Origin: Taxillus chinensis
Lineage: Eukaryota > Streptophyta > Magnoliopsida > Santalales > Loranthaceae
Assembly: GCA_023512835.1 (NCBI GenBank)
Contig: CM042088.1
Span: 46,893,199 to 46,957,198, forward strand
Reading direction: 5' to 3'
Length of the DNA: 64,000 nt
The notes under the pieces are model-generated. The model saw only the letters and a list, made by a program, of their open reading frames with translations, made no database searches and was not told where the DNA came from. Below, piece after piece: positions 22,335-35,671 of the stretch (its first letter is position 1; each line of letters opens with the position of its first letter). Both the position numbers and the translations under genes were made by a program.

Positions 22335-25300
22335 TATATCCGCCCAATTTTGAGGACCAAGATATAGACAGTTTTTAGAATATCGCATGTTGACATTGCA
22401 AGAAAATGGTATTTTATCAAAACTCGACCAAACACGAGTTCAGCAATTTTCATCCTCTGCTATCTTCTTTCTTACACTTTTCCTGTGCTTAATATCCAGT
22501 TAGTTATTTTTCGTTTTTTTTTTTGTGTTTCATATCTTCTTTTTTTATACTTCTGGTCACCTCAGGCAAGCCATCTCAACCATGGACTCCTTTTTCTCTC
22601 ACCACACACTCTCATACTCCAATTAATAGCGAAGAAATTGTAATGAAATGGAGAGCTTATAATTTTTAAAAATAATATAAGTGTATCAAATGGAGAATAA
22701 AATGATTGGAGCATGGCTATAGAGAATAAAAATAAAATAAATAAAAAATAAAAAGTACATCTGATTCACGTCATTATTTAAAAAAAATTATAGTTCGGCA
22801 TAAATTTAAAATTATTTCTAGCATTTTTTGTTTTTAATTTTATCGTTACATTCAGATAATTTTATTTATATTTTCTAATTTTATTATTACTTGAATTTTT
22901 AATTTTTTATGAAATTTTTTTTTTTTGTTAAACAGAAATTATAAATTCTAATAAAATACAGAAAAAGTAATAAAGTAAAAAATCTTTCGAAAAAATAATA
23001 AACTAGAAATTACAAAACATGCCCCCATTAACCATCGAATATATTTTTCTACCGTTCCAACTGAATGTCCGAACAAAAGCCAGCTACACCAAAGAAGATC
23101 TCTGGGGTCAAAGACGAATCCTACCCAAGAGATCGCAGCCGTTCATCGGATCATGAGAATCGCACGACGCGGAGATGAATGTACAAGTGAAAGGTACTAC
23201 TGACCTGTCCAGATATTAATTATCATCTGTGCTGTCGTCGCGCACACGTGGATTCATGGAATCGCTGTCCCGCCACCCCACACGTGCGACGTGTCTCCCA
23301 ATGTGGTTGGCTCCGCGTCGGTTTCCTTTTTATCTGTGGGTTTTTCTGACACATAAATTAGTTTTAAATTTTGACGCTTGAAACTTAAAATATTTAAATG
23401 GTAACATATGTGGGTTTTTTTGTATGAATTATTTATGTCACTTTGAATTATTGATTTCGTAATAAAAAATATCATAAATATTTTGAGCGAGTCGTCAATA
23501 ATTTAATACAACAAATCACATCGATAAAAAGGTATCGAAAAAGGTTATGCTTCATTATTAAATATTAGACAATGTTATTTTTTAAAAGTATTTATAAAAT
23601 TATTTTAAACACCAAATGTAAAAATAATGTAATTATTAAAAAAAAGCATATATATATCATTCAAAGCAGGCCTAGGAATAGGATGCACAACAAATACAAT
23701 AATACACGGGGTAGGGTACTTCAGTTGGCCTAGGACGCCCCACAAATACAATATGGACAATAAAAGTAAAAAGTTATAATTAAAGTTTGGCTTTTAATAG
23801 TAATTACTATTATTATTTTAGCTGCCCAGCGCTTATGTGGCTAAGGAAATTTAAAATATTGGCCGATCAATTTGTTTATATTATTATTATAGACATATAA
23901 AATAAAATTATGAACAATGCTACGTTGCATTGTTAACGAAGTTAAACTATGTATCATATCCTACTGCTCGTACACCCACTGCCCACTGCAGGCAAAAAAA
24001 GAAGCAAAAGATCGTGCAAAGCTGATATGCCAGTATCTTGATTCTAACTCCACCATCCCCTGAGTGGGACTCATCACCTCCGCCATGAAGAATACCACCT
24101 CCACCATCCCCGACAGGCCGACACCAACCACGGCCGGCGACGCAAACCAGCGTCAACAACCCGAATTGAAGGAGAGGATGGTGAATGTAGCCCGCCGCCT
24201 TCAGTTTTAAACCTATGATGTGGTCCCATATACATGACAAAATGAGATATTGTTGCGGGGAAGGAGGAAGAAAAAGGTCAATATAACACAACGTGTTTAA
24301 AGTGATATACACTACTGATGCGCACCTTCCGACAACGAGTAAGCCCATGCCTACAATATTGAATAACGACGAGGTAAAGATGTGGTCCTGATCCGTGAGG
24401 ACGCGTATGCTGCATGGACGAGTGCACTTGTACATGGACGGACCTCTTTTTTTATCTAATTAAATATATCTTGCACATGTACCACCGCGTCGCGTCCTGA
24501 GTTGTTAATTAATAGTGGAGGTTGAATGTGTGGTTACAACTATCCTATTCTAGCCCAAGCTCCGCGTTGAATGTATGCCCCCACGCACATCACTCGCTTG
24601 CTTTAATATTCAATATTATCGATGGATATTCAAGTTTCAGAATTGAATGATGTGATTGATGACTTTGGTTTATAAAATTTCTACTTGTGTCGTGTTCGGA
24701 TTCCACCGACACAGGAAGGAATCTTTTAGCCCTGCGATCGTGACCATTTTACATGGATGAACTTGTTTTTAAAACAAATACGGATTTGAGTAAATGAAAA
24801 AAAAGTTCAGCAACGATTTGTTATTTTTAAAAATATAATTATTTTTAAATAAATTTATATTATTCACAAATAATTTTAAATTATTTGTATAGGTTATTTT
24901 TAAAAATAATGTCATAATATAATATATTTTCTGGCTTTAAAATATTTTTAAAAAAATAGATGAGCACCCATCAATAATGTAAAAAACATAAAACACACAA
25001 CGAACTGAATTATATATGAAACCAGTAATGAAAAATTAAAATAATCGGAACAATATTTTCAAGCCCCTTTTTACCGAATTAATTGAAAATTTTCCAAAAT
25101 AATGCATCTTTAGACAAAAATATTATAATCACAAGCATTATATTATATATTATATAAATCTAAATAAGCAATGATTAATTTAATTTTTAGATAATCAAAA
25201 TTTTTCCCACTAACTGAATGAATCTGAAATACAAGTTTCGTTTAAATATAAATCTATGCATTTTCGTTTATGTATTAAATTATAAAAATATCTTTATTCC

Positions 25301-27622
25301 ATCTATCACCTGTCTCTTTTTACTTTTCATGATAAATAATACAATTATTATTTTAATGATATAAAAAACTATTAACTGCCTGCTTGATATTAATATAAAA
25401 ATTGAGAATCCTATGGAAAATGTAAGAAAAAGTTATTTTCCTTACTTGGTTGACATGAAAAAAGGCACAGTAAGACATTGATGAATTTGTATTGAAATAC
25501 GCGAAATCTTTTCACATTCAATTAGTCATGAATTATGAAAAATAAATAGTAAAATTAGTTTTCAATACTGTCGTCAACTTTCTTGGTATGCTAACAATAT
25601 GAAAATGATAAAATTGATATTTTAGATAGTATTATTATTTTTCAATCTAATTAAATTTAAAAAATTACTATTTTCACATTTTTGTCACTCTAACAACATA
25701 ATTATTTTTTATGTCATTTTGCTTCTCATGTATTTCTTTTTACCTTTTTCCACCTCAAATTCTTCCCTTTCTTTTCTACATTTACTAAACAAATACTAAG
25801 AGAATTTATTGTGATATATATTTGAAGAAGAAAACAAAATATAACTTAAATTTATTCTATAATTCAAGTAAAAATCTGTTTGCTAACCATTTTTAATAGG
25901 ATACCCCCAAACATATGTACTTTTTATATGAGTTAGATATATAATATTTTATTATTTTAAAAATTTTAATTTAAGTAATTATTTTGTTAATATATCTAAA
26001 TAATTAAGTTATTTTAGGTGAGTGTCTTAAAGCACTAACATTAGATACTCAATTATTTTTTTATAAATTTTCAGATTTAAATTACTTTTAGCATTCTCTA
26101 TATAAATATACAACATAATAGATTTCATAAATTACTATTTATATCATTAAAATAATATATATATATATATATATATATATTTTTAATAATATTTATTTAT
26201 AATTTAATATAAAATAAAAGTAAATGTTATAAAAACATGATAAGGCAAGAGAATTTTATATATAAATAATTTAATAATTATGGTAAGTAAATAATATTAA
26301 AATATTATATAAATTCAATAAAAAAATTAAATATAGTATATGCTCGTCCCATTATTTTTGCCAAATTAGAATCACCTTAAAACATCGTACACTTTCTCAG
26401 CTACCAAACCCACTCCTAATGAAAAGCAAACTCATGCCTGCCAGCCTTCCTTTGTGCCTTCAAAGTGATATTCGTCGAGCAAAAGAGAAGTGTACCTCTT
26501 TCCATTTTTGTTGTTATTTTTATTGTTATATATTGGCCAACCACGACCTACTTTGATGTCTGTCTTTGGAGTCCGAAAACGAACCCACCACATCCCTTCC
26601 TGTTGCAAATTTGTGTCACAGATTTACTCACAAATCCGTACGAGTAAATGGCTGCTTCGGGAGACTGAACTATACTTTCGGTGCGTGAACCCTACCACAA
26701 TGAATAATGCCTAGCAACGTACGGCATGGTGTAATGATGCGAAAAGTCAGCTCATGTGAGATAGTTTGTGAGAACTAATCACAAATTAAGGCCACATGGC
26801 GGTGGTTGGTCATTGTGCACAGTACAACTGTGAAGCCATGTATCGCCATGAGCCATGAGCAACAGTTGTAAAAAGTGGCCTACAAGCTACAAGCACATAT
26901 TTGGAATATATGCATTAAACCAATTGAAAGGGTATATTTTATGTAATTTTTTCACAAACATTTGGTGTGGCATTAATTTATTAATTCTAATTAAATTATT
27001 ATGGAGGTATTGAGCTTTGTTTTTCTCGTTGGGTTTTGCTTTAAAAAGTTCTAAATACTTTTTAAGATTATGTCATGTAATTAAAAAAAACTTTGAAAAT
27101 ATTGTTGGTGGTGTCCACTATCTATATATATATATATATATAAATCCTGAGTTTGTCGGTGCCATTTGACACGTGTTAAGACAGGACACCACGGGATAAA
27201 AAAATGAGAGATTAGACCCGTATTATCCGGTATCTCATCATCTCATGTCTCATCATTCTTTACTACCAAAATTGGTTTTTGATCCCAAAGAAAAGTCGGA
27301 CCGCTATCACTGGCAATAATCTCCTTAATAATATAATGAAAAATATAGAAATATATAAATTCTAGATCAAATCTAAGCAACACAATTCAATGCTCATATC
27401 TTATAATATAACAGGACTATCATAGAAAGTCGATGATTCAGTAAAGATGGATAAAAAAAAGATCCAACTAAACAAAGAGACAACAACTAAATAGAGTCGA
27501 CAAAAGCATCGATGAACTAAACAAAGAGACAACAACTAAATAATGGTGTCCGAAACCAAACTGAACAACTACAGTAGTACAACGACGCATCGCTGAACGG
27601 AACTATACGGAAGACGTGTTAA
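22335..27622. other. AT-rich intergenic region, about 5.3 kb
   Basis: No supported gene. Contents: an imperfect 59-bp tandem pair at about 23668-23757 (ggcctagga... acaaatacaata), G-box-like CACGTG cores at about 23245 and 23281 that belong to no gene I can see, long AT-rich tracts from 24780 to 26340 with an (AT)n run at 26155-26180, and TIR-like MITE sequences that I could not delimit. A minus-strand ORF at 23947-24435 has no recognisable domain. Confidence 0.55.
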
Positions 27623-27914
27623 CTAACGGCCCTTACACAGCGGAGTGACGACGTCATATTTGCAGGGGCTAGGTGGCAGGCTACACCTGCCGGATGCAAC
27701 GAGCCGTTGCACGAACGCCTCCATCCGCTTCCCGTTCGTCTCCGGAAGCAATCGCTTCCCGCCAAACGGCAGCGACTCCACGCCGCTTTCTTTCAGCACC
27801 CCACAGGACCCGAAACCGTTTCCCTGGAAACGTTAAAACGCAACGAACGCCGTTTAGAGACATGGCTAAACGGTGTTTTATATTATAATAATTAATTGTG
27901 GAACTTGTTCCACA

Positions 27915-27951
<37 letters not shown>

Positions 27952-28878
27952 ATCCACCTGAATTCTGACATAATCGGAACGGTTCCAACAAAAAGCGTTT
28001 CCGAGCAACTGATCCACGGTTTCGGAGACGCCGTCGAGGGCAATGTCAACGACGGAAGCCACGGAGCACTCGGCGTTACTGCGGCGAGACTCGGAGCGCT
28101 GAGGGCCATTCCCCAGGGACAGTATCAGGAGGTCCTCCACGCCGTTTACTGACGGAAAGTCGCGGCGGTTATGTAGGACGTGAGTGACGGCGGCGGCGGT
28201 GGGGTTGTTCATGACGAGCCCACCGTCCACGGCCAGACAGGAGGTCTTGGCGTCGACGGAGGTTAGCGGGAAAGGCTTGAAGACGCTGGGGTTAGCTGAC
28301 GTGGCGCGACAGACCTTCCAGAGCTCGAAGTCGAAGCTGGGAGACTCGGAGGCGTCGGCCCTGGAGAAAACGAAGGGAGCCGAGGTGTTGAGGTCGAAGC
28401 AAGGGACGAGGAGGGGCTTACACGTGTCCCTCAGCGTCAGCACCTTCCCGTCCGCCCTCGTCAGCGCTTCCCTCAGCACCCTTTCCATCGCTCGGCCGGA
28501 GAATCTCCGTCGCTGCCGGAAGACTCCAACGGAAACGGACTTGAACATCTCCGAGTTCCGGTCGGCGAGGAAGCGGACGGCATTCTTTGCGGTGAAGAGC
28601 GGGCGACCTTCGCCGCCGTCGGCGGTGAGCATGGCGGCAAAGACGGCTCCGATTCCGGTACCCACGATTATATCGAAGAAATCGGTGATTCGAGCAGCGG
28701 GGTCACCGGTCTTGGCCCGGATCTGGTTCTCCAGGTGGACAAGGGAGGCGCCGGAGACAATGCCGGTGGTTCCGCCGCCGTCGATGCTGAGAATCCGAGC
28801 TTTCTTGGATTCGCAGTGAGAGAGCCACTTCTGCTCTAGCTTGGAGAAGATATCCAACGTCACGTTACTCGGATCCAT
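27623..28878 (-). CDS. PLP9: Patatin-like protein 9 type (pPLAIII), nucleophile Ser replaced by Gly
   Basis: Two exons: 28878-27958 (307 codons, ending ...DYVRIQ) and 27823-27623 (67 codons with the stop), joined across a 134-bp intron; the product is 373 residues. The patatin fold is clear: SIDGGGTTGI at 31-40 is the anion hole, IVGTGIGAVF at 71-80 replaces the usual GxSxG elbow (Gly75 in place of Ser), and AVDGG at 216-220 supplies the catalytic Asp. The second exon encodes PFGGKRLLPETNGKRMEAF and SLPPSPC, the typical C-terminus. This GxGxG arrangement is characteristic of the plant pPLAIII group, including Arabidopsis PLP9 (384 residues). Some members still show acyl hydrolase activity in vitro and affect cell elongation and lipid content. 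Reading through the donor gives a false Ser-Leu tail from a CT repeat. The gene is complete. Confidence 0.95.
27918..27949. repeat. (GA)n microsatellite in the PLP9 intron
   Basis: On the coding (minus) strand it is a CT tract that starts 8 bases after the splice donor GTGGATAA. It occupies a quarter of the 134-bp intron. Confidence 0.9.
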
Positions 28879-30419
28879 TGAAATATTGTAAGTTTGTAAC
28901 TACAAAAAAAAAAGTATTTAATTTATATACGATTCCGGGTGTCTGTGTAGGTGGGTGTGTTTGAGAATCGATTGATGGAAGCAGCGAGCAGTGAAAAAAG
29001 GCAGATAAAAAATGGGTCACGCTTTGTTCATGCGAAGCATTGAAGGTTAAAAAAATGACTCCACTTTGCTGGGTTTTGAAAGATGGTAGTGGTAGAAGGT
29101 ACGGTGGAGAATGGGGGTTTTGGGACGATGGTGAGTCTGTTTATATATATATATATATATATATATGCAGACCGCAGACGCGAAGGAAGCTTCGGCGGTG
29201 GTGTACGACGACTCGTCGCTGAACCTACGGGTTCTTATCTATTTATTTATTTTTATTATCTCGGAATCGATAAAAATTCGAAGTGACGCCGTTTTGTAAG
29301 GTATATATGAACGATCGAGGTAGCATTCAGGGTGGGGTTGACATAATTTATGTAGGGTGAGGTTGTCGTGCTGTCGTCGCACGTGGCAGCAGGCGCGTGC
29401 ATTTAATTGTTGGATGGGTGGGATACGTGTGAAGCGACACGCACGGGTTTTTATCCGGCCTCGCGCTTCACAATCACCATCACCCCCCCATTATTAATTC
29501 ACTGTCTGTCAGCTACTCCCAATTATTATTATTTTTTTGGTTATATATTCACATTTAATTGGGGATTAATGGGTATTCATGTTTTTGAGAGTTCTCGATC
29601 TTCTAACTAAGTGTCACAAACAGTTATCTAACATTTCTCAACTACCGTCACGCATCTCGTTCATCCGTTTACATGTTTACCGAATTTAAAATTACAATAA
29701 AAAAAAAAGATAATGCCGCAAATGGAAATGATAAGGCAAAATTCGTCTTTTACAATTTTCTGAATCAAGCAATAACTGCTCACCGGGCATGATCTGGCCG
29801 CAATTATGAAAGAAAAAATTTTGACAAAAAAAGCTTTCGCATTAATTTGTTTATTTTCAGATGCAGCGTTTATATGAGACTTGTGAATAAACATTTCATG
29901 AATACGATAAAATAAATGTTTATGAATAAGTTTGCATTTACTTTTATAAAAATTTGACTATACTTGTTTGTTAATAAATAGTACATTCAAGAACATTACT
30001 ATTATATTTGTAAACATGTATACAAAAGTTATAATATACAAAAGTTATTTTATTAAATATAAATATATTTTTATTAAATATAACTTAATAAGCTATATGC
30101 ATATACATAGTACTTTATTAGTAAAGGCTACTAAAGAAATATATTTGTCAAAACTTTGGTACGTCGTTTTGATCCTGGGATTTACTTAATCAAACTACGT
30201 CGTTTTGATGTGGGTAGTGTCTATATAATGAGGGCTTGAGTTTGAGTTTAGGGTTTTTGTGTTCTTCTTTGCTGCAGTGCTGCCATAGAGGAGAGAGAGA
30301 GAGATCTCCTGGGCAGCGTGGTGGTTCGCGTCGTTGGAAGGTGTCTAGCGTGGAGGTTAGGACAAAAGTCCGAGGTAGGGATTCCTGTTCTTCCTAACTC
30401 TCCCTCGTTTTAGGATATT

Positions 30420-30422
<3 letters not shown>

Positions 30423-30458
<36 letters not shown>
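30423..30458. repeat. (AT)n microsatellite
   Basis: About 18 AT units inside the LTR-like unit. Confidence 0.95.
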
Positions 30459-30461
<3 letters not shown>

Positions 30462-30561
30462 AATCCATATATGTGTGATCTCCTATATGGATGTTGGCCT
30501 TATGGCATATTCGTTGATTCGATGTTGAATTTGGCCTGAGGATTTTCCTGGTTTGTTTATG

Positions 30562-30665
30562 CCACCATGTGTTTGATGAAATGTCGTGAGGCCCGCACAC
30601 TATGTATTTGATAAAATGTCGTGAGGCCGCATGCCATGTATTCAATATAATGCCGTGAGACCTTG
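30562..30665. repeat. Degenerate 36-bp minisatellite, three units
   Basis: Each unit carries TATTTGATAAAATGTCGTGAGGCC or a close variant: GTTTGATGAAATGTCGTGAG, ATTTGATAAAATGTCGTGAG, and ATTCAATATAATGCCGTGAG. Confidence 0.75.
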
Positions 30666-33600
30666 TATATGGGTGTCATGATATACCTACGTATGGTGTG
30701 TCGTGTTTGATTTGTATTTGATTGTAATCCTATGAGGCGATGTGTGTGGCTTGTATCGACCATGTTGGTCCTTCGAGATAAAGTGTAAATCTGTCTGAGT
30801 TTTACATGTTGAGATGTAATGCTATCTTGTTGTTGATCCGTTTGAGACCGAGCGAGATATAGGCCAGGCACAATAGTGGACCCCTTTGCGATTTGACCAG
30901 GACGTGGTCTTAGTCTCGGTGTAGACTCACGACGGTGGGCTAAGTCTACACCCATTCCTGAGGTAGGTATGGCACCCAGGAGGTGATTGACCATATCGAC
31001 TCGGGTGGAAAATGTTGCATTGGTGTCCATGCAACATTCACCTGGATGTGGTATGTCATGTCGCCGTGGTGGCGGGTGTCCTCTACCCTCTAGTGCGGGC
31101 TCAGGTAAAGAGTGTTTCTTGGGTGATGTTTCTTGCTTTAGCCTTAGGCACAACACGAGCACAAGCATACACATATCATGCATGTTGTAGAGCGGGACGG
31201 GTCTGGGGAGGCCGGATCCCTCCTGAGCATGGTTTGCTCACCCCTCCTATAAACCGTTCTTTTGCGGGGTTTAGCGGGCGGTAGGTGAAGGCCGAGGAGC
31301 CAGGCCCCCGAGGCGGAGTTTTATGTTATTTCCTTTGTTGTACTCGGTTTTATGTGTTTGGAATTTGGTTTGGTTTTATTTGTGGCTTCATGAGGTTTTT
31401 CCCCGACTGGGTTGTAATAAACATTTAGTCTTTGAAATGAAATAAAATGAGATGTTGTTATTCAATTTGTGTTTGTGTGCATGGTTTGGGAGCGGAGCAT
31501 GCCCCTTGGCATGTTAGCCTAGTTGTGCGGGTTTGGGACAAAGACCCGTGCTAAGTCCTTTTTAGGTGTTTGCACCAACCCCTTTGTCCGGGTGCGGGCA
31601 TGGGCAGTCACTACTCATTTCCAAGTGGAAGGAAATTGGGACGTGACATATATATTATTATTAACTAAAAAATATATTTTAAATTTGTTTATTATTACTA
31701 TTATATATTATAATATTTTTTGAATTACGTATAGTAACTTTTTAAACATATTAAACAAAGACAATACATCATAACATTTAATTAATTATACCTTTTGAAT
31801 AAATTTACAATGTAATTTTTTTAATAGATTTTTACGATTTTGTAATTGTGTTCGTAAATATTCACGAAAAAGTTTGAGAATACATGTTCGTGGACATTCA
31901 GGAACTGTTCGTAAATATTATAGTTTAAGGCTCGGTTTGGTTCATTCATTAATAGTATGGAACATGTTTGAACACTAATACTATACTATTTGGTTCGGCT
32001 GGTTTCGTTTACAATTCTACCCCTAACATATTGCATGATACAGTATTTCTTAAAATTAGATCACAACATATATTTTTAATAATTTATATTATAGTTTTAT
32101 TTAAATATAACATTATTGTAATTATTTTTACAGTATTTCACTATAATTAAATAAAATTATAATATGAATCGTTGAGATATACATAATAACAAACAATATG
32201 AAATAATATATTTTTCATATACAAATATTAATATCTGATATGAAGCAATAAAATTTACTTTAGAATTTAAATAATTTTTAACACTGAATTCATTTAAATA
32301 AGGTAATGAATTAATTGAAATTCTCATATTAATGAAAGAAGTATTACAAAGATAAATGAATGACAATTCAGCCCAACAAAGGTAAGGAAACTGGTTTTTC
32401 AGTCCAACTCCCTCGTATATATGTTCTCAAAGAAGAATGTTTGTTTAGAAATTTTATAAACATAACTTACACTACATTAATATTTAATATTAAATTTTAA
32501 AATAAATACTAACAAAGTAAAAAAAATTTGCACGGTGTGGACTTTTTGAGCAGCAGCCAATATTCGTCCTTCACCCCCCACACCGTCAGCTTCATCAACC
32601 TAATTAAAAACAACGACCAAAAGAAAAATCAACAGAAAGGAGAATGTGCACTTTTTCTCTGTGCCACCAGAACCAATAGAGCCAGACCTACAACTGCAAC
32701 AGCAGCAAATTAAAAACGAAGACAACAAAGAAAAAAACCTCCGAGGCCCTCGAAATTAGTACAACCTTAATTAGCAAACAGACTGCAAAAGCGCAAGGCA
32801 GGAATTAATTTCCTATGAGCACTTCCTTCCACGATGATCGCTTCTCTCCTGTGCTTTTCTCTCCTCTATATTGCATGCATGCGCAGACTTATTTGAACTG
32901 TAGTCATCATCTTACATCACTTCTTCCTATATTTTCTCCTTCCCTATTGACTTCTGCCTCGGAACCAGAATCAACACTCCTACACGACTGGTCTGACCAA
33001 CTTCGATCCGCTTCATCTTTAGCACGTTACGTTTTTCTGTCGGGACATGCTGTCTACTGCTGTCCTTAATTGGCATTATTTAATCGATAACGGCTTTTCT
33101 AAATAACGGTGTCGGTGTAGGCATCTGATTTGTTTTTTTTTTTAAATACATGAACGGCTTAAGATTCATGATACATTAATTCATGTCGGCTTAACACGTG
33201 CATACTATTACCTTAAGCACTGCATTTTCTTAATCAAACCTTTCGTGGCCAAAAAATGTTTCAATTAGTGGCTTCATCAAAGCAAAAAATTGATGAAATG
33301 TAATAATAACATTACATTGGTTTCATTAAAAATTAAAATAGACAACTTGTTTTACATTGGGCAAAATTGAAGAACGATTATAATATAACAAATGAATAAA
33401 ATATTTATAGTGGACCGTGGATGTTTTACGATGATTTTTGTGCGAGTTTTCCTTAACAGCTGATATTAAGTTCATTTTTTGTGCGAATTACCTAACTGTA
33501 AAGAAAAGGTAAATTTTTATAATAAAAGAATGTTTGTTTTCAATTTTGGAACAAACTGATATTGGGATAAGATAATTCGGTAATGACAGATGATTAAGGT

Positions 33601-35671
33601 TGACAATATATCAAAATGATAATGATATATGTTCCAGTTATATATGTTATTATTTAGGAGATAATATAATAATTACCATTAAATATAATAATACCTTATT
33701 AACAATTTCAATGATAATTATTATATCATTTCATTATTTTATTAAAATATTTTAAAATTATCGGTAGCATTAATGACCTTATTATTTATGGGTCGGACCA
33801 ATACCAAAAACGAAAATTTTACTGTATTTGTTGCTTTCTATTATAATCCGACAAGGAAACAACTGTTCCGTGGTTTTAGGATTGTTTGGAATTTGGTTTT
33901 ATCGATAACAATCACCGACAGCTAACCTAATGTTTCATTATATAATGATACATTTAATGATAGTGATCCAAAGAGAACTCCGGTTTCTGTGCAGCAGGTG
34001 ATGGTTTCTGAACTTTCTCTGGGAATTTGGAAGCCGTGAAAAACACTTCCTTTTTCCCGTGTTCATGTTACACCATTCATAAAATCAGAGCTCTCCTCCT
34101 TCAACTTCACTGATTTTTTTTTATTTTGTTAAACTTATTTTCTAGTTGCATTAATTAACAAATAACACCACTCCACTCGGCCCTGAAACCACGTACCCCG
34201 GCCTATCAGCCATTAGAAACATTTGACATGAGAATGTTAGGCCGTTCAATGGTGAAACGCCCAGCAGAAAAGAGGGAGCAGGGGGGGGCAGTGGGGGAGG
34301 GGGGAGGAGATGCTGTTTCACCGGAAAGAAGTCCTCTTTTGCATTGAAAATTTTTCTAAAAACATGCGACCCCAAGAAATTGAATAATCGAAGCTAGTTA
34401 CTTATTTAATAGAAAAAATCTGTATATATAAATAAGAATTAGAGAAAAGATGTTTTAACTTAATCAATTAATTTTTGTGTTGACTTTATGCTCTCAACTT
34501 TTTTTCTATTAATTTGCATTTTTAATGAATTAGAATTTTTTTTATCTAATTCGGTTTGCACGGACCAATTTATATTTATTTTAAAAATAATTATAAGTTA
34601 ATTTTGTTAAATATGTTTTAAAATTTTAATTTAAAAATAATATTTAATAGTTTATATTTTTAGGTATTATCTTTAAAATTAATAATTTAGGATTTATATA
34701 TTGATATATGTAGAATATGTAGTAGTTTTAAAAATTTATTTTTTAAAAAAATCTGTACGGAAAATGCTCCACATACATCCGCACAAATCGTGGCTTAAAT
34801 GAATCGGTTCGTTTAGGCCCGCAATTAAAATAGATCAGATTTTTTCTAATTCAGTCTGCTTTGGTTTGCACGGATTAGATACTAGTCTATTGACGGACAC
34901 TCCATTTTGTTTCAATGTTGATTTTTTTTTTACCCTTGATTCTCATGAATTTTGTTTTTTGTCATTCTTGTTCATTTTTTATCCGATTTTTTTTTCCTTT
35001 TCATTTTACTAGAACGCTATTTTGTGACAATAAAATAAATGAAAATGAACTCTCTTAGGTAATATTTTTTTTTTATGTGAATATAGCGTCGAATGATGAA
35101 AAATGTGCAAATGACTTGAAAGAAGATAATAATAAATAAGATTAAGTTTTATATTTGAATTTGATCTAATGAGTTAATTAAGTATGTCAAGTCTTACGAA
35201 TGAAAATAATTATTGATTTGATGAATTTTTGTCATTTACACACTCATGTCAAAATGTTCCAAGAAACTTTGATAAGCCATGTGATAGTATATGATCATGG
35301 CCATTTTTTAGTTGATACGCAACTTGGGTTTGTTGGATGGAGTTTCGCTTATTGGACTTGTCATAGGTTTGCGCTCCACTCCACTCCACTCCACTCAACA
35401 CGGCCATTTACTAAGATAATTAGATAATTTTAACCGAATGGCAGACGGTTTCCGGATTTATGCAAACTAGAAATGGGGTTGACATGATTATACATGTATG
35501 TATATTTGGGCCAAGTCCACTCCATGGATGTGTACAATTCGGGCCGGGCACAGAAGGCATCTGACCCGGTCATGCGAGGAGACAATCAATCGTTCCTTAT
35601 CCATCTCACCGTTTCTGTGTTTTCCACGTTTCGAAGGACCGAACGCCGAAAATCCTTGGTTTTGGTCTCAC

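Larger units (their letters stand above)
30183..31648 (+). mobile_element. LTR-like or non-coding transposon-derived unit
   Basis: A GC-richer island in AT-rich DNA. It starts after a doubled ACGTCGTTTTGAT (30159 and 30196), has a TATA-like TATATAATG at about 30221, then a leader-like TTTAGGGTTTTTGTGTTC. It contains three degenerate 36-bp repeats and ends with GTCCGGGTGCGGGCATGGG and GGGACGTGACA, phrases I recognise from the 3' ends of plant Ty3-type LTRs. No ORF in it has a known domain. It could be a solo LTR or a non-coding transcript gene derived from one. Confidence 0.45.
28900..35490. other. Intergenic region, about 6.6 kb
   Basis: 28880-29170 is the upstream region of PLP9, with an (AT)n tract at 29142-29166. 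30183-31648 holds an LTR-like non-coding unit (own entry). 31650-32500 and 33300-35200 are AT-rich and show no gene. The ORFs at 32528-33069 have no recognisable domain. 35377-35396 is a short CCACT tandem. Confidence 0.55.

Noticed and set aside
23947..24435. 162-residue minus-strand ORF
   Set aside because: No recognisable domain, composition unlike a plant protein, and no splice context or promoter support.
27892..27957. Ser-Leu-rich C-terminal tail of the patatin-like protein
   Set aside because: It is read-through of the donor CAG|GTGGAT into a CT microsatellite; exon 2 at 27823-27623 restores the conserved C-terminus.
28184..28819. 211-residue plus-strand ORF opposite the patatin-like gene
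   Set aside because: It is the antisense shadow of a GC-rich coding exon and has no domain of its own.
30557..31284. ORFs of 208 and 90 residues on both strands
   Set aside because: They lie in the LTR-like unit, overlap each other on opposite strands and match no family I know.
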